In this document: one piece after another, positions 8,701 through 16,926 of the stretch | Numbering within the stretch: position 1 is the stretch's first letter | How the letters are laid out: the number at the start of each line of letters is the position of its first letter | DNA from: Arthrobacter sp. MYb214 | GTDB taxonomy: Bacteria; Actinomycetota; Actinomycetes; Actinomycetales; Micrococcaceae | Reading direction: 5' to 3' | DNA: 64,000 nucleotides | NCBI RefSeq assembly: GCF_002979865.1 | Contig: NZ_PCPZ01000003.1 | Coordinates: 186,001 to 250,000, forward strand | Made by a program: the position numbers and the translations under genes | Notes under the pieces: model-generated | The model's database searches: none | Seen by the model: the letters and a program-made list of their open reading frames with translations, nothing else | What the model was told of the DNA's origin: nothing

Positions 8701-10219
8701 CTCGGCCACTGTGGACTTGCGCGAGCTCGCCCCGGATTCGGACAGCCGGATCCCGCTGGCCCTGGCCGACATCCCCGAGCACCAGGCCCAGGAAACTGCT
8801 TGGTTCGAACCCGATACCGACGGCCACCTGCTGGTCTACGGCACCTCCGGCGCGGGCAAGTCGGCGGCCCTGCGCAGCATCGCGATCGCCGCGGGAGCCA
8901 ACCCTTCGGCCGGCACCGCAGCGGTGTACGCGCTGGAATTCGGCACCAGCTCGCTGCGGTCGCTCGATCCGCTGCCGCATGTCGGCGCGGTGATCGGCGG
9001 CGATGACGTGGAGCGCATCCAGCGCGTCTTCCGCATCCTGGCCGAGCACCTCGATGAGCGCTCGGCCCGGTACGCGGCCGCGAACGCCGCCTCCTTGAGC
9101 GAATACCGCCAGGTCACCGGCGACTTGTCCGAACCGCGCATCTTCTTGCTGATCGACGGCTTCGGCCAGTTCCGCAGCGACTGGGAGCTGGGCCACGGCC
9201 GCGGCGAGTACTACCAGGTGTTCATGCGCATCGTGGGCGAAGGCCGCCCGCTGGGCGTGCACGTGGTCACCACCGCCGACCGCTTCGGCGCGGTGCCCAC
9301 CGCGATCAGCGCGAACATCACCCAGCGCGTGGTGCTGCGCATGGCCGACGAGCAGGCCTACAACGTGCTGGGCGTGGCCAAGGATGTGCTGGGCGAACGC
9401 AGTGCCCCGGGTCGCGCCATCATCAAGGGCCACGAGGCGCAGATCGCCGTGCTGGGCGGCACCGCGAACGTGGCCGAGCAGACCGCGCTGACTACCAGCT
9501 GGGCCCAAGAGCTGGCAGCTTCCGGTGCCCCGCAGGCGGCCGGAGTCGAGTCGCTGCCGCAGGAATTCTCCGCGGCGGCGCTGCCCGACACGGTCAACGG
9601 GCAGCCGGCCATCGGCCTGTCGGATGCCACCCTCGCACCCTGCGGCTTCGAGCCCATCGGCACCTTCGTCATCGCCGGGCCGCCGCAAAGCGGGAAGACC
9701 AACACCATGCGCGCCATGGTCACCGCGCTGGAACGCGCCAACCCGGCCACCCAGTTCTTCCACATTGGCGGCCGGCGCGCCGAGCTGCGCGGCTGGCGGA
9801 CTTGGAACGGCGCGGCCTCGGGCCCGGCTCAGACCCGGCAGTTCGCCAAGGACATGCTGGATCTGGTCGCCGACGATTCCATGCCGGGCAAGATCGTGTT
9901 CGTTGTGGAGAACTTCACCGAGTTCGCCGATTCGGATGCCGAGCGCCCGCTCAAGGAACTGCTCAAGGCCATCAACCGCTCCGACCACTTCCTGATCGCC
10001 GACGGAGACATCAACGCGTTCTCCTCCAGCTTCGGACTGCTCGGCGAACTGAAGTCCAACCGCCACGGCATCGCGCTCAAGCCCGACGCCTACGACGGGG
10101 ACTCGCTGTTCAAGGTGCCCTTCCCGCGCGTCAAGCGCCACGAATTCCCGCCGGGCCGCGGATTCATGGTGCAAAACGGGCAACGCACACTGGTCCACCT
10201 TCCACTCGTGGAACAGTAG
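5765..10219 (+). CDS. FHA-FtsK/SpoIIIE type VII secretion ATPase (EssC-like)
   Basis: 1484 aa, close to the 1480-1495 of Firmicutes EssC/YukBA and longer than mycobacterial EccC. Residues 1-90 form a beta-rich domain. Residues about 105-165 are an FHA domain (SYVGRSEKATV, STRHARIEV, LNSANGI). Two membrane segments lie at about 232-270. Three FtsK-type ATPase domains follow: P-loop GGTTGSGKSEF at about 699 with Walker B LVLVVDEFAAL near 804; P-loop YGTSGAGKSAA near 1025; and P-loop AGPPQSGKTNT near 1304. It would sit at the membrane and drive export of the WXG100 protein and effector. The GTG start overlaps the RDD-FHA stop. All three P-loops keep Gly-Lys-Ser/Thr, whereas in many family members the last ones are degenerate. 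Confidence 0.92.
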   Translation: MKIKATLRRPDTSTVDVILTCDATATVGDAARALAGEQVPEHPTLLATATGTAPVQLDPHTPLAEAELGSGFAIEVVPTTDAFVSGGSAAAVLRVANGPDAGMAFALPAGTSYVGRSEKATVVLNDRMVSTRHARIEVGSKIELVDLNSANGILVDGGLAQRVSVIPGQLITLGATDVYFELLHGTATGQSPVYEMGGSILFNRSPRVEIRYPGEELPRPAIPQEASPKLFPWPMIFAPLIMGLTIFSLTQRALSLIVVLVSPLMMLGNLIGQRTQNNNKLRLEIETFERQFEALEDGLLAGEEAERAHRRSEAPATATVFEQAESLGQLLWTRRPEHWNFLSLRLGSGTARSRTTVAPLADRAGLQEYVERVEALTEQYRMIDDVPIIELLPSAGAIGIAGPRLQSADVLRSLAVQLFGLHAPNDLCTAAIIDPAWTGDLEWFKWLPHTTGPRSPLAQLALADTQTSGTVLLNALEELIARRNDPASYRLGPLSTRNSSMELGKEAGEQNTSLPVAKDLSLVLFVSNDAPVDRARLSQIIERGPAVGIYTIFVAPTVQSLPAACRTFVDVTRGLEDARVGWVRAGEEARQVTVEGVSREHAEHFARRLAPIVDSSSLVPDSSDIPDSVSLLRILGTDLAEAPDAVLERWKQNNSVIDRAATGPRPRLKRAGTLRAYIGQSTPDAMSLDLRTQGPHALVGGTTGSGKSEFLQAWVLAMAAEYSPDRVTFLFVDYKGGSAFADCVDLPHCVGLVTDLSPHLVRRALTSLRAELHHREKLFHRKKAKDLLELEKRQDPETPPALVLVVDEFAALAGEVPEFVDGVVDIAQRGRSLGIHLILATQRPAGVIKDNLRANTNLRVALRMADAADSNDVVEDPIAAGFDPSLPGRGIAKTGPGRLVPFQSGYAGGWTTDEPETAEVRVEDLRFGGARVWEQPESGTPDIEENSGPNDQKRLVSSFIAASNGAGIPAPRRPWLDDLSATVDLRELAPDSDSRIPLALADIPEHQAQETAWFEPDTDGHLLVYGTSGAGKSAALRSIAIAAGANPSAGTAAVYALEFGTSSLRSLDPLPHVGAVIGGDDVERIQRVFRILAEHLDERSARYAAANAASLSEYRQVTGDLSEPRIFLLIDGFGQFRSDWELGHGRGEYYQVFMRIVGEGRPLGVHVVTTADRFGAVPTAISANITQRVVLRMADEQAYNVLGVAKDVLGERSAPGRAIIKGHEAQIAVLGGTANVAEQTALTTSWAQELAASGAPQAAGVESLPQEFSAAALPDTVNGQPAIGLSDATLAPCGFEPIGTFVIAGPPQSGKTNTMRAMVTALERANPATQFFHIGGRRAELRGWRTWNGAASGPAQTRQFAKDMLDLVADDSMPGKIVFVVENFTEFADSDAERPLKELLKAINRSDHFLIADGDINAFSSSFGLLGELKSNRHGIALKPDAYDGDSLFKVPFPRVKRHEFPPGRGFMVQNGQRTLVHLPLVEQ

Positions 10220-10241
10220 GGCCGCAGGACTCTGCGCCGGT

Positions 10242-11690
10242 TCAGTTTCCCGCGAACGATCCCGCACTTTCGGCTTCACGCTGCGGGCTGAACACCCCAG
10301 CGCCATGGCGCCAGCGGTAATAGGCCAAGCAGGCAAGGGTGAACGGAACACCGAAGTACAGTGCTGGACGCTGCACTGGATCAAAAGCCACGCCCACCAG
10401 CGAAGCGCCAAGCAGCACCAAGGCGATGATCGGCAGAATCGGGAACAATGGTGCCCGATAGGGCAGGGAATCGGTGGATCCATGCAGGGCTACGTAGTGC
10501 CGGCGGAACGACAGATGCGATGCACAGATCACGATCCACACCGCTACTACCGCAAACCCGGCAATGGATACCAAAGCCATGAAGAGCGACTGCGCCGCGA
10601 TGAAGCTGGAGAACAGCGATACCAGTCCGCCGAGGATCGACAGGCTCAGGGCCAGCATCGGAATGCCCCTGCTGTTGGTCTTGGACAGGGCTTTGGGCGC
10701 CTGGCCTGCGGCTCCCATGGAATGCAGCATGCGAGCGCATGAGTACAGTCCGGAGTTGCCTGCCGAGAGCAGGGCGGTGATGATCACGAAGTTCATGATG
10801 TCCGCACCGGCTGGCAGGCCGGCGACATCCAGGACCGTGACGAACGGACTCTCATTCGCGCCCGCCTCGGCAAACGGGATAATTGCGGCTACGACCACGA
10901 TGGCACCGATGAAGAACACCGCCAAGCGAACCACGGCGGTGCGGATGGCCCGCGGAATGCTCAGCTGCGGGTTCTTCGCCTCGCCGGCCGCTACGCCGAT
11001 CAGCTCGGTACCGCTGAATGCGTAGAACACCGAGAGGACGGTGACCAGTACTCCGGTAATCCCCGCAGGGAACAGTCCCCCTTCGGTGCTGAAGTTGGAC
11101 AGGCCAATCACGCCGGCGTCACTGGCCGGGTTGATGCCGATGATCGTGGCGGCGCCAACGACAATCACCAGCAGCACCGCCGCCACCTTGATCAGCGCAA
11201 ACCAGAATTCGGTTTCGCCGAAGACCCGCGATGAAGTCGCATTCAGCGCAAACAGCAAAGCAGCGAAAACCAGTGAGAAGACCCAGACGGAAATCGAGGG
11301 GAACCAACGTTGCATCAGCAGCCCGGCTGCGGTGAATTCGCTGGCCAGGGCTACCGCCCAGCACAGCCAGTAGAGCCACGCCGTAGCAAAACCCCACGCT
11401 GGTCCAAGATCACGGGTGGCGTGTGCATGGAATCCTCCTGCCACCGGATGCCGCGCCGATAGCTCTCCCAGCCCGCTCATCACCATGTAGGCCACCAAGG
11501 CTCCGACTGCATAGGCCAGCACCGCGCCCAGCGGCCCGGCTTGGGCAATGGTGTATCCGGAGGAAACGAACAGGCCCGAGCCGATCACCCCGCCCAAAGC
11601 GATCATCACCAGATGACGCGAGGTCATGGTTCTTAGCAGTCCGGAATCGGCTGGTGCAGTCTCGTTGGTGCTGACGATGCTCTCGGTCAT
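10242..11690 (-). CDS. mmuP: Amino-acid permease, probable S-methylmethionine transporter
   Basis: 482 aa, APC superfamily, about 12 membrane helices. The start at 11690 has AAGGAG 4 bases upstream; 27 extra in-frame codons upstream have no support. The family marks are the first-helix GGVIGSGLFVSSG and the GELSARHPVAGGFHAHA block of the AAT group (GABA, proline, S-methylmethionine carriers). The divergent neighbour is a homocysteine S-methyltransferase, the same pairing as E. coli mmuP-mmuM, so S-methylmethionine is the best substrate guess. A general cationic or aromatic amino-acid substrate cannot be excluded. It converges on the EssC-like gene with only 22 bases between stops. Confidence 0.8.
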   Translation of the reverse strand: MTESIVSTNETAPADSGLLRTMTSRHLVMIALGGVIGSGLFVSSGYTIAQAGPLGAVLAYAVGALVAYMVMSGLGELSARHPVAGGFHAHATRDLGPAWGFATAWLYWLCWAVALASEFTAAGLLMQRWFPSISVWVFSLVFAALLFALNATSSRVFGETEFWFALIKVAAVLLVIVVGAATIIGINPASDAGVIGLSNFSTEGGLFPAGITGVLVTVLSVFYAFSGTELIGVAAGEAKNPQLSIPRAIRTAVVRLAVFFIGAIVVVAAIIPFAEAGANESPFVTVLDVAGLPAGADIMNFVIITALLSAGNSGLYSCARMLHSMGAAGQAPKALSKTNSRGIPMLALSLSILGGLVSLFSSFIAAQSLFMALVSIAGFAVVAVWIVICASHLSFRRHYVALHGSTDSLPYRAPLFPILPIIALVLLGASLVGVAFDPVQRPALYFGVPFTLACLAYYRWRHGAGVFSPQREAESAGSFAGN

Positions 11691-11820
11691 GGGGCTCCTT
11701 GTGGAATGAATGCGCTTGCAGGATATCGAGCTTGGACGGCAGTCCCGGACGGGCATGTCATCTGTGGTCACACGGCGTCAAGGTCGGTCATCCAAGCACT
11801 CGCCGTGTACCCTCGATGAC

Positions 11821-12768
11821 GTGCATATCCCAAACCACCCCAGCAATTTCCGTGACGCATTGCGCGCCGAAGGCAGCCCGCCAATCATCCTCGACGGCGG
11901 TCTCGGCACCCATCTGGCCGATCGCGGCAATGACGTGACCGGGCACCTGTGGTCAGCGCAGATCCTCATGGACCGCCCCGAAGAGGTCCGCGCGGCACAC
12001 CAGGACTTTTTCGCTGCCGGCGCCCAAGTTGCCACGACCTGCTCCTACCAGGTCAGCTATGACGGCCTGGCTCAGGTGGGCTCCGAGCAGAAGATGGAAC
12101 AAATGCTGCGCACCAGCGTGCGCCTGGCGCGAGAAGCCTCCAGCGCTGGGCGCACGGACACAGCACGCTGGGTGGCCGCCTCGGTGGGGCCCTACGGTGC
12201 CGGGCCGGGCGCCGGGACCGAATACGACGGCGCCTATCGCAAGACGGCCTCCGAGCTGGCTAACTGGCACCGCAAGCGCTTGGAAATCCTGGCTGATGCC
12301 GGTGCCGATCTGGTCATCTTTGAAACCGTGCCCAGCCTGGCAGAAGCAGAAGCATTGACCGTATTGGCTCGGGAGCTGCAACTGCCGGCGTTGCTCAGCC
12401 TTGCGGTGCGCGCCGATGACCAAGGCCGAGTGGTTCTGGGTGATGGCACCGATCTGCGAGTCGTAGCCGGAATCGTTCAGGAATCCGGCGTGTGGGACGC
12501 AGTCGGCGTGAACTGCTGTCCGGTACCCCAAGCGGTGGCCGCGTTGCAGATCCTGGGAGAAGAAACCGGCTTGCCGCTGTCGGCCTACCCGAATAGCGGT
12601 GAAATTTGGGACCACGAAGCTCGTGTGTGGGTCCCAGGAACTGAAGGCAGTGATTTGCCCGGAGCGGTTCCCGAACTCGTGGCCGCAGGCGCTCGCCTGA
12701 TCGGCGGTTGCTGCCAGGTCACCCCGGGACAGATCACCCGGGTCCGCGAAGCCGTCCAGCTCGGCTAA
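11821..12768 (+). CDS. mmuM: Homocysteine S-methyltransferase
   Basis: 315 aa from the GTG at 11821 (E. coli MmuM has 310). It transfers a methyl group from S-methylmethionine (or SAM) to homocysteine, giving methionine. Visible marks: the N-terminal ILDGGLGTHLADRG of the barrel, and the zinc cysteines in VGVNCCPV and LIGGCCQVTP near the end. No Shine-Dalgarno precedes the GTG. A TACCCT element ends 7 bases before it, so a leaderless mRNA is possible; an in-frame start further upstream would add unconserved residues. The gene is divergent from the permease that would import its substrate. Confidence 0.88.
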   Translation: MHIPNHPSNFRDALRAEGSPPIILDGGLGTHLADRGNDVTGHLWSAQILMDRPEEVRAAHQDFFAAGAQVATTCSYQVSYDGLAQVGSEQKMEQMLRTSVRLAREASSAGRTDTARWVAASVGPYGAGPGAGTEYDGAYRKTASELANWHRKRLEILADAGADLVIFETVPSLAEAEALTVLARELQLPALLSLAVRADDQGRVVLGDGTDLRVVAGIVQESGVWDAVGVNCCPVPQAVAALQILGEETGLPLSAYPNSGEIWDHEARVWVPGTEGSDLPGAVPELVAAGARLIGGCCQVTPGQITRVREAVQLG

Positions 12769-12836
12769 AGCCCGTCCAGGCACTTCGGCTTCCGCTGAGC
12801 CAGCGGCTTGTCCGTAGCCCTGGACAGTGCGCGAAA

Positions 12837-12869
12837 AAGCCGGCAGCAACACGCAGTTGCTGCCGGCTT
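12837..12869 (-). terminator. Terminator of the Gly/Gln-rich gene
   Basis: Perfect 14-bp stem (12837-12850 with 12856-12869) around a 5-base loop. On the minus strand it is followed by TTTTT, typical of Rho-independent termination 11 bases after the stop at 12881. It may also serve mmuM, which ends at 12768 on the other strand. Confidence 0.85.
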
Positions 12870-12880
12870 GAGACCAGTTA

Positions 12881-13645
12881 CTAGAACTCGAAGTCGCCGA
12901 AGTCCCCACCGGCACCGCCGAGGAAGTCCCCGAACATGCCTTCGGCCTGGCCGCCCAGGCCTTCACCGGCCGCGGAGAGCTGTTCCCCGGCACCGGATAC
13001 GGTATCGCCCAGGCCCTCGGCCATGGAACCGAACTCTTCGCCGATGCCGGCGAAACCATCAAGCAGCGGTCCAGCAATGGCCGTGCCGATGAACGCACCT
13101 GCCACGCCGCCGAGCAGGCCAACACCCAAGCCGCCGGCCGCGCCGGCAGCCATGCCCATGCCCCGTCCCTTGCCGCCGGAACCCAAGATCTTGTCCATGA
13201 ACCCGGGACGCGACATCTCCGCGCGGGTTGCCGAACGGGCCAGGTCCCTTGGGTCCTGGCTCATCGGGCGTTCTGCTGGCGGCAACTGCTCGGAGAGTTC
13301 ATGATGCAGCAGTTCGCGTTGCTGCGGGGTCAGCCGGGCGAAAGCCTCGGCGTGGGCGCGTTCCATATCCTGCGGCGGAGCGGTACGGAGCATGTAGCGG
13401 TACTTCTCGATCGCGGCCTGATCCTCGCGCGACGGTGCCGAGGCCGGCTGGTTGCCGTAGCCGCGCTCGCCGTAGTTCTGGTGCTGCGGCTGCTGCTGGT
13501 AGCCGCCGGGATTCTGCTGGTAGCCGCGTTGCTGGTTATTGGAGCCGCGCTGATTGCTATTGGAGCCGCGCTGGTTGAGCTGTTCCCGGACGTACTCGCC
13601 GGCCATTTGCTTGCCCTTGCGCAGCAGCTTGTCGAACATGGACAT
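12881..13645 (-). CDS. Gln/Gly-rich protein of unknown function
   Basis: 254 aa. The N-terminal helix (MSMFDKLLRKGKQMAGEYV) is basic and amphipathic. Residues 24-70 are low-complexity with repeated QRGSN/QQ units. Residues 72-140 form a soluble helical domain (REDQAAIEKYRYMLRTAP, LTPQQRELLHHELSE). Residues 150-190 are Gly/Ala-rich and hydrophobic (GLGVGLLGGVAGAFIGTAIAG), possibly membrane-active, and the tail is Gly/Glu/Phe-rich. AGGAGG lies 8 bases before the ATG. The family is seen as an uncharacterised conserved protein in Arthrobacter relatives. The amphipathic head and glycine zipper suggest membrane association, without a known role. Confidence 0.75.
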   Translation of the reverse strand: MSMFDKLLRKGKQMAGEYVREQLNQRGSNSNQRGSNNQQRGYQQNPGGYQQQPQHQNYGERGYGNQPASAPSREDQAAIEKYRYMLRTAPPQDMERAHAEAFARLTPQQRELLHHELSEQLPPAERPMSQDPRDLARSATRAEMSRPGFMDKILGSGGKGRGMGMAAGAAGGLGVGLLGGVAGAFIGTAIAGPLLDGFAGIGEEFGSMAEGLGDTVSGAGEQLSAAGEGLGGQAEGMFGDFLGGAGGDFGDFEF

Positions 13646-13771
13646 GGAATTGGCCTCCTAGACGTTGCGGGCGCGGTGCACGAAGCACCGCTCTCCCCTG
13701 TTTAAACTCCCCGGCATTGCTCCTTGTTCCCCACGTTAGACAATTCTCATAATCGCCCGTCGGCCCCGCAT

Positions 13772-14590
13772 CTAGGCGCTGCGCACCGGCTGCTTTGCCC
13801 CGGACGTGATCCTCGCCAGCAAGTCGGCAGCCACGGACACCGCAATCACCGCCGGCTGCTTGCCCCGCACCTGCTCGATCCCAATGGGGCACTGGATCGC
13901 CGCGATCTGTTCGTCGCTGAAGCCGCTGGCACGCAGATTCTTCTGGAAGCGGGCCCACTTGGCACTCGACCCGATCAATCCAATCGATCCCAAGCCCGGG
14001 TGGCGCAACGCGGCATCGCACAGGTGGAAATCCTCGGCATGATCGTGCGTCATGATCAGCACGTGCGTTCCCCCAGGCAGGCAGCTGAGCACCTGCTCCC
14101 CGAGCACCGCCACCGCCGAATGGATCCGCGCCACGCTGGGTTCAAGGGCCGGCAGGTCCTCCAGGAATTCCGGGCGCGAATCAACCAGATGCAGCTCCAG
14201 GTCATGGCGGGCGAGAATGCGGGCCAATTCCATTCCCACATTTCCCACCCCGAAGATCGCCACCGTGGCAGGAACCGGCAAGGGCTCTAGCAGCACCGTG
14301 ATCTCGCCGCCGCAGCATTGCCTGCCGTACTTGGCCGGGGCCTTGTCGCTGAGCTTCATGGTGATGCTCTGCGGCTGGTTCCCGCCCGCGCTGATCATCT
14401 GCCGGGCCCGTTCCATGGCCGCCATTTCCAGGTTGCCCCCGCCGATGGTTCCGAAGATCTCCTGGCTGGCAATCACCATTTTCGCGCCGGCCTCGCGTGG
14501 GGCATGCCCGCGCACCGCGGTGATGGTGGCCAGCACCGCGGGACGCCGTTCATTGCGCAGCGCGGTGACAGCTTCAATCCACGACAGCAT
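13772..14590 (-). CDS. xdhC: Xanthine dehydrogenase accessory protein XdhC
   Basis: 272 aa. XdhC binds molybdenum cofactor, presents it for sulfuration and inserts it into xanthine dehydrogenase. The N-terminal XdhC/CoxI domain (RRPAVLATITAVRGHAPREAGAKM split by the Gly-rich turn GTIGGGNLE) and the C-terminal Rossmann domain (VAIFGVGNVGMELARILARH) are both present, and the CCGG motif (RQCCGGEI) is kept. It follows xdhB by 2 bases at the end of the operon. Length and domains are those of intact family members. Confidence 0.92.
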   Translation of the reverse strand: MLSWIEAVTALRNERRPAVLATITAVRGHAPREAGAKMVIASQEIFGTIGGGNLEMAAMERARQMISAGGNQPQSITMKLSDKAPAKYGRQCCGGEITVLLEPLPVPATVAIFGVGNVGMELARILARHDLELHLVDSRPEFLEDLPALEPSVARIHSAVAVLGEQVLSCLPGGTHVLIMTHDHAEDFHLCDAALRHPGLGSIGLIGSSAKWARFQKNLRASGFSDEQIAAIQCPIGIEQVRGKQPAVIAVSVAADLLARITSGAKQPVRSA

Positions 14591-14592
14591 GG

Positions 14593-16926
14593 CTACCGCT
14601 CCTCCCGCGCCGCTTCGATCGCCCAGAACACCGCTTCCGGAGTCGCCGGGGACGCCAGCGGCACCGGACGCCCGGAGCGGCCGAAGGAGGCAATGGCCTG
14701 CCGCAGTGCCTCGCGCACCGAGAAGGCGAGCATCAGCGGCGGTTCTCCCACGGCCTTGGAACCGTAGACCGCGCCTTCCTCATGCGCCTTGTCCAGCAAG
14801 CTGACGTTGAAGACGTCAGGCATCTCGGAGAAGCTCGGGATCTTGTAGGTGCTCGCGGCTTGGGTGGCCACCCGTCCGCGGCCCGGGCCATCGGAGGTGT
14901 CCCAGCGCAAATCCTCCAGGGTCAGCCAGCCAGCCCCCTGCACGAACCCTCCCTCGATCTGCCCCAGATCCACCAGCGGCGAGAGCGAATCGCCCACATC
15001 ATGGACGATATCCACGCGGCGCAGCACATAGGAGCCGTCAAAGCCGCTGACTTCCACCTCGCTGGCCGCCACCCCGTAGGAGAAGTACTTGAACGGGCTG
15101 CCCGTCATCTGCGAGAGGTCCCAATGCAGCCCTTCGGTCCGGTAGAAGCCGGCGGCCGAAAGCTGGACCCGCTGGAAGTACGCGGCGTTGACCACTTCTT
15201 CCCAACCCAGCGATTCGCTCTTGCCCAGCGCGGTGACCCTGCCGCGGCTGAAGCGCAGATCTTGCGCCGGAACCCCCAATTTTCCGGCGGCCACCTGCGC
15301 GAGCCGGCCGCGGATCTGCTCGCACGCATCCTTGACCGCGCCGCCGTTCAGGTCGCTGCCCGAGCTGGCTGCGGTGGCCGAGGTATTGGGCACCTTGTCG
15401 GTGCGTGTGGGGGCAATGCGCACCTTGGATAGCGGCAAGCCCAAGGCGGTGGCGGCCACCTGCAGCATCTTGGTATGCAGGCCCTGTCCCATTTCGGTGC
15501 CGCCGTGGTTGACCAGCACCGAACCGTCCTTGTAGACCAGCACCAACGCGCCGCCCTGGTTGAAGGCGGTGAGGTTGAAGGAGATGCCGAATTTCACCGG
15601 CGTCATCGCCAGCGCCCTTTTGGCGTGCTCGTGCCCGGCATTGAATTCTGCGATCTGCTCCTCGCGCGCGGCGATATCTGCCGAGCCGAGCAGCTGGGTC
15701 CAAGCAGCCTCCAAGCGCTCGGGATGCCGGACCGGCTGGTAGTACGGGGTGTCCTGTCCCTGGGTGTAGAAATTGCGGCGGCGCAGTTCCCGGGCGTCCA
15801 ATCCCAGCTGCGGGGCCACCCGGCCCAGGATGTCTTCCATGACCAGCATGCCCTGCGGACCGCCGAAGCCGCGGAACGCGGTCTGCGAGGTCTTATGGCA
15901 TTTGGCGATGCGCCCGTTGACCCTGATATTCGGGATCCAATAGGAATTGTCGATATGGCACATCGCGCGGGTCAGCACCGGTTCGGACAGATCCAGGCTC
16001 CACCCGCCGTCAGCGGTCAGCTGGGCCTGCAGGGCCAGGATCTTGCCCTGCCCGTCGAAGCCGATTTTCCAGGTTGCATGGAATCCGTGGCGCTTGCCGG
16101 TCATGGTCATGTCCAGGGTGCGGTCCAGCCGCACCCGCACCGGCCGTCCGGTGAGCACCGCACCGAGGGCCGCCACCGCGGCATAGCCATGGGGCTGCAT
16201 TTCCTTGCCGCCGAAGCCGCCTCCCATGCGCAATACCTGCACGGTGACCTCGTGGGCGCCGATGCCCAGCACATGCGAGACGATGTCCTGGGTTTCGGTG
16301 GGATGCTGGGTGGAGCAGTGGATCATGATCTGCCCGCTCTCATCCACCATCGCCAGCGAGTTCTGGGTTTCCAGATAGAAGTGCTCCTGGCCGGCGAACT
16401 CGAAATCACCCTCGAAAACGTGGGCCGCCTGCGCGAATGCGGCCTCCGGATCGCCCTTGGAGATCTCGGGCTGGATGCCGTGGAAGCTGTTGGCCGCGAT
16501 CGCGTCCTTGATGGTGATCAGCGAGTCCAGCGGTTCGTACTCCACGCGCACCGCCTTGGCCCCGGCCTTGGCAGCTTCCAGGTCTTCACCCAGGACCCAC
16601 GCCACCGGTTGGCCGAAGAACATGACCTCGTGAACCGGGAGCAGCGGCTCGTCGTGCTTGGCGCCCTGGTCATTGACCCCGGGGATGTCTTTCGCGGTGA
16701 TGACCCGGACCACCCCGGGTACCTGCTGTGCCGCGCTGGCATCCAGGCCCAGGATTTTTCCATGGGCGCAGGTGGACTGCACCGGGTAGGCATGCAGAAC
16801 CCCGGCCAGGCGCGCGGCCAGGTCGTCGGTATACAGCGCGGTACCGGTGACGTGCGCGGCGGCGGATTCGTGGCGGTGGCGCTGGCCGACTACCGGAGCG
16901 TCGGGGCGTTGGGATAGCTGGCTCAT
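14593..16926 (-). CDS. xdhB: Xanthine dehydrogenase molybdenum-binding subunit
   Basis: 777 aa, the large subunit of a two-polypeptide bacterial xanthine dehydrogenase. It oxidises hypoxanthine to xanthine and xanthine to urate. Residues 20-130 are the a/b hammerhead domain (HVTGTALYTDDL). The cofactor-binding parts include GGGFGGKE, FRGFGGPQG (with the substrate-contacting Arg) and GGTEMGQGLHTK, and the C-terminal catalytic Glu lies in GSKAVGEPPLMLA. The ATG overlaps the xdhA stop (ATGA). All key motifs are intact. Confidence 0.93.
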   Translation of the reverse strand: MSQLSQRPDAPVVGQRHRHESAAAHVTGTALYTDDLAARLAGVLHAYPVQSTCAHGKILGLDASAAQQVPGVVRVITAKDIPGVNDQGAKHDEPLLPVHEVMFFGQPVAWVLGEDLEAAKAGAKAVRVEYEPLDSLITIKDAIAANSFHGIQPEISKGDPEAAFAQAAHVFEGDFEFAGQEHFYLETQNSLAMVDESGQIMIHCSTQHPTETQDIVSHVLGIGAHEVTVQVLRMGGGFGGKEMQPHGYAAVAALGAVLTGRPVRVRLDRTLDMTMTGKRHGFHATWKIGFDGQGKILALQAQLTADGGWSLDLSEPVLTRAMCHIDNSYWIPNIRVNGRIAKCHKTSQTAFRGFGGPQGMLVMEDILGRVAPQLGLDARELRRRNFYTQGQDTPYYQPVRHPERLEAAWTQLLGSADIAAREEQIAEFNAGHEHAKRALAMTPVKFGISFNLTAFNQGGALVLVYKDGSVLVNHGGTEMGQGLHTKMLQVAATALGLPLSKVRIAPTRTDKVPNTSATAASSGSDLNGGAVKDACEQIRGRLAQVAAGKLGVPAQDLRFSRGRVTALGKSESLGWEEVVNAAYFQRVQLSAAGFYRTEGLHWDLSQMTGSPFKYFSYGVAASEVEVSGFDGSYVLRRVDIVHDVGDSLSPLVDLGQIEGGFVQGAGWLTLEDLRWDTSDGPGRGRVATQAASTYKIPSFSEMPDVFNVSLLDKAHEEGAVYGSKAVGEPPLMLAFSVREALRQAIASFGRSGRPVPLASPATPEAVFWAIEAAREER

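Noticed and set aside
8258-10483. A 741-codon minus-strand open frame opposite the EssC-like gene
   Set aside because: Composition of an antisense shadow; no family motif, and it runs into the mmuP terminal region.
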